A stretch of DNA of 5,363 nucleotides. It comes from Candidatus Zixiibacteriota bacterium. GTDB lineage: Bacteria; Zixibacteria; MSB-5A5; SM1-73. The notes under the pieces were generated by a model. The model worked only from the letters and a program-made list of their open reading frames with translations. It was not told the DNA's origin and did no database searches. Positions within the stretch are counted from its first letter, which is position 1; the number at the start of each line of letters is the position of its first letter. The DNA lies in NCBI GenBank assembly GCA_022866585.1, contig JALHUP010000223.1, positions 1 through 5,363 on the forward strand. The letters are read 5' to 3'. Positions 5,276-5,363 of this stretch are shown one piece after another. The translations under genes were made by a program, and so were the position numbers.

Positions 5276-5363
5276 ATGAAGATAGAGTTCAAAAGAGGTT
5301 CGGAAGATTGGAGTGAAACCATAGAACTGGAGGAATGTCCAGAGGCATTAGGGCTATGTGCCG
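5276..5363 (+). CDS. Unrecognised protein, N-terminus only (3' end outside window)
   Basis: The frame opens at ATG 5276 and remains open to the window edge (29 codons). It begins MKIEFKRGSEDWSETIELEE and continues with a CPEALGLC segment, two Cys six residues apart. There is no signal peptide or membrane segment in what is visible, and I do not recognise the family. An in-frame stop (TAA 5261-5263) lies just upstream, so the start cannot be much earlier and no alternative start codon is present in between. No Shine-Dalgarno precedes it (TTTAAAGCCA), and the predicted transcription start is only a few bases away, which suggests leaderless translation (inference). The short length seen limits confidence that it is coding. 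Confidence 0.55.
   Translation, partial: MKIEFKRGSEDWSETIELEECPEALGLCA

Overview
The window looks like chromosomal DNA of a diderm (Gram-negative) bacterium of moderate GC content. The diderm call rests on a lipobox protein without Asp at +2, a periplasm-type repeat lipoprotein and an aspartic-protease/PDZ protein. The many short GC-rich palindromes in the gaps, together with this gene mix, suggest an uncultured or candidate-phylum lineage, but no taxonomic marker is present and I cannot name the phylum. Nothing indicates phage, plasmid or an insertion sequence: there is no transposase, integrase or CRISPR array.

Layout. (1) 1-480 (+): C-terminal part of a retropepsin-like aspartic protease carrying a PDZ domain, cut by the left edge. 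(2) 481-743: gap with a perfect 11-bp hairpin and a GGACG/CGTCC palindrome module. (3) 744-2393 (+): cytosolic multidomain sensor, CNBD-PAS-degenerate DHp-HATPase. Its ATP-binding lobe looks intact, but the H-box histidine and the phosphate-binding Arg of the cyclic-nucleotide domain appear to be absent. (4) 2394-2569: composite imperfect inverted repeat. (5) 2570-2863 (-): small lipoprotein with four W-x-x-G-H-W repeats. (6) 2864-3147: degenerate repeats, a 9-bp hairpin and a short stretch that reads on the minus strand like the C-terminal tail of an ammonium transporter. (7) 3148-4620 (-): 12-helix MFS transporter. (8) 4621-5275: 655 bases without a convincing gene. It holds an orphan Shine-Dalgarno/ATG that runs into two strong hairpins, then three more palindromic elements, then an AT-rich leader with a TTGACA promoter. 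(9) 5276-5363 (+): start of an unrecognised protein, possibly leaderless, cut by the right edge.

The genes do not form one obvious pathway. Strands are mixed (+, +, -, -, +) and every gap is long, so each gene is probably its own transcription unit. No response regulator accompanies the sensor protein, and no substrate clue accompanies the MFS carrier. The main points for follow-up are the apparently phospho-acceptor-less kinase and the density and variety of palindromic repeats, of which at least five types sit in the gaps and none inside the well-supported genes (one lies within the doubtful ORF at 4687-4848 and one abuts the Amt-like remnant). I found no clear case for a wholly new multi-gene system.
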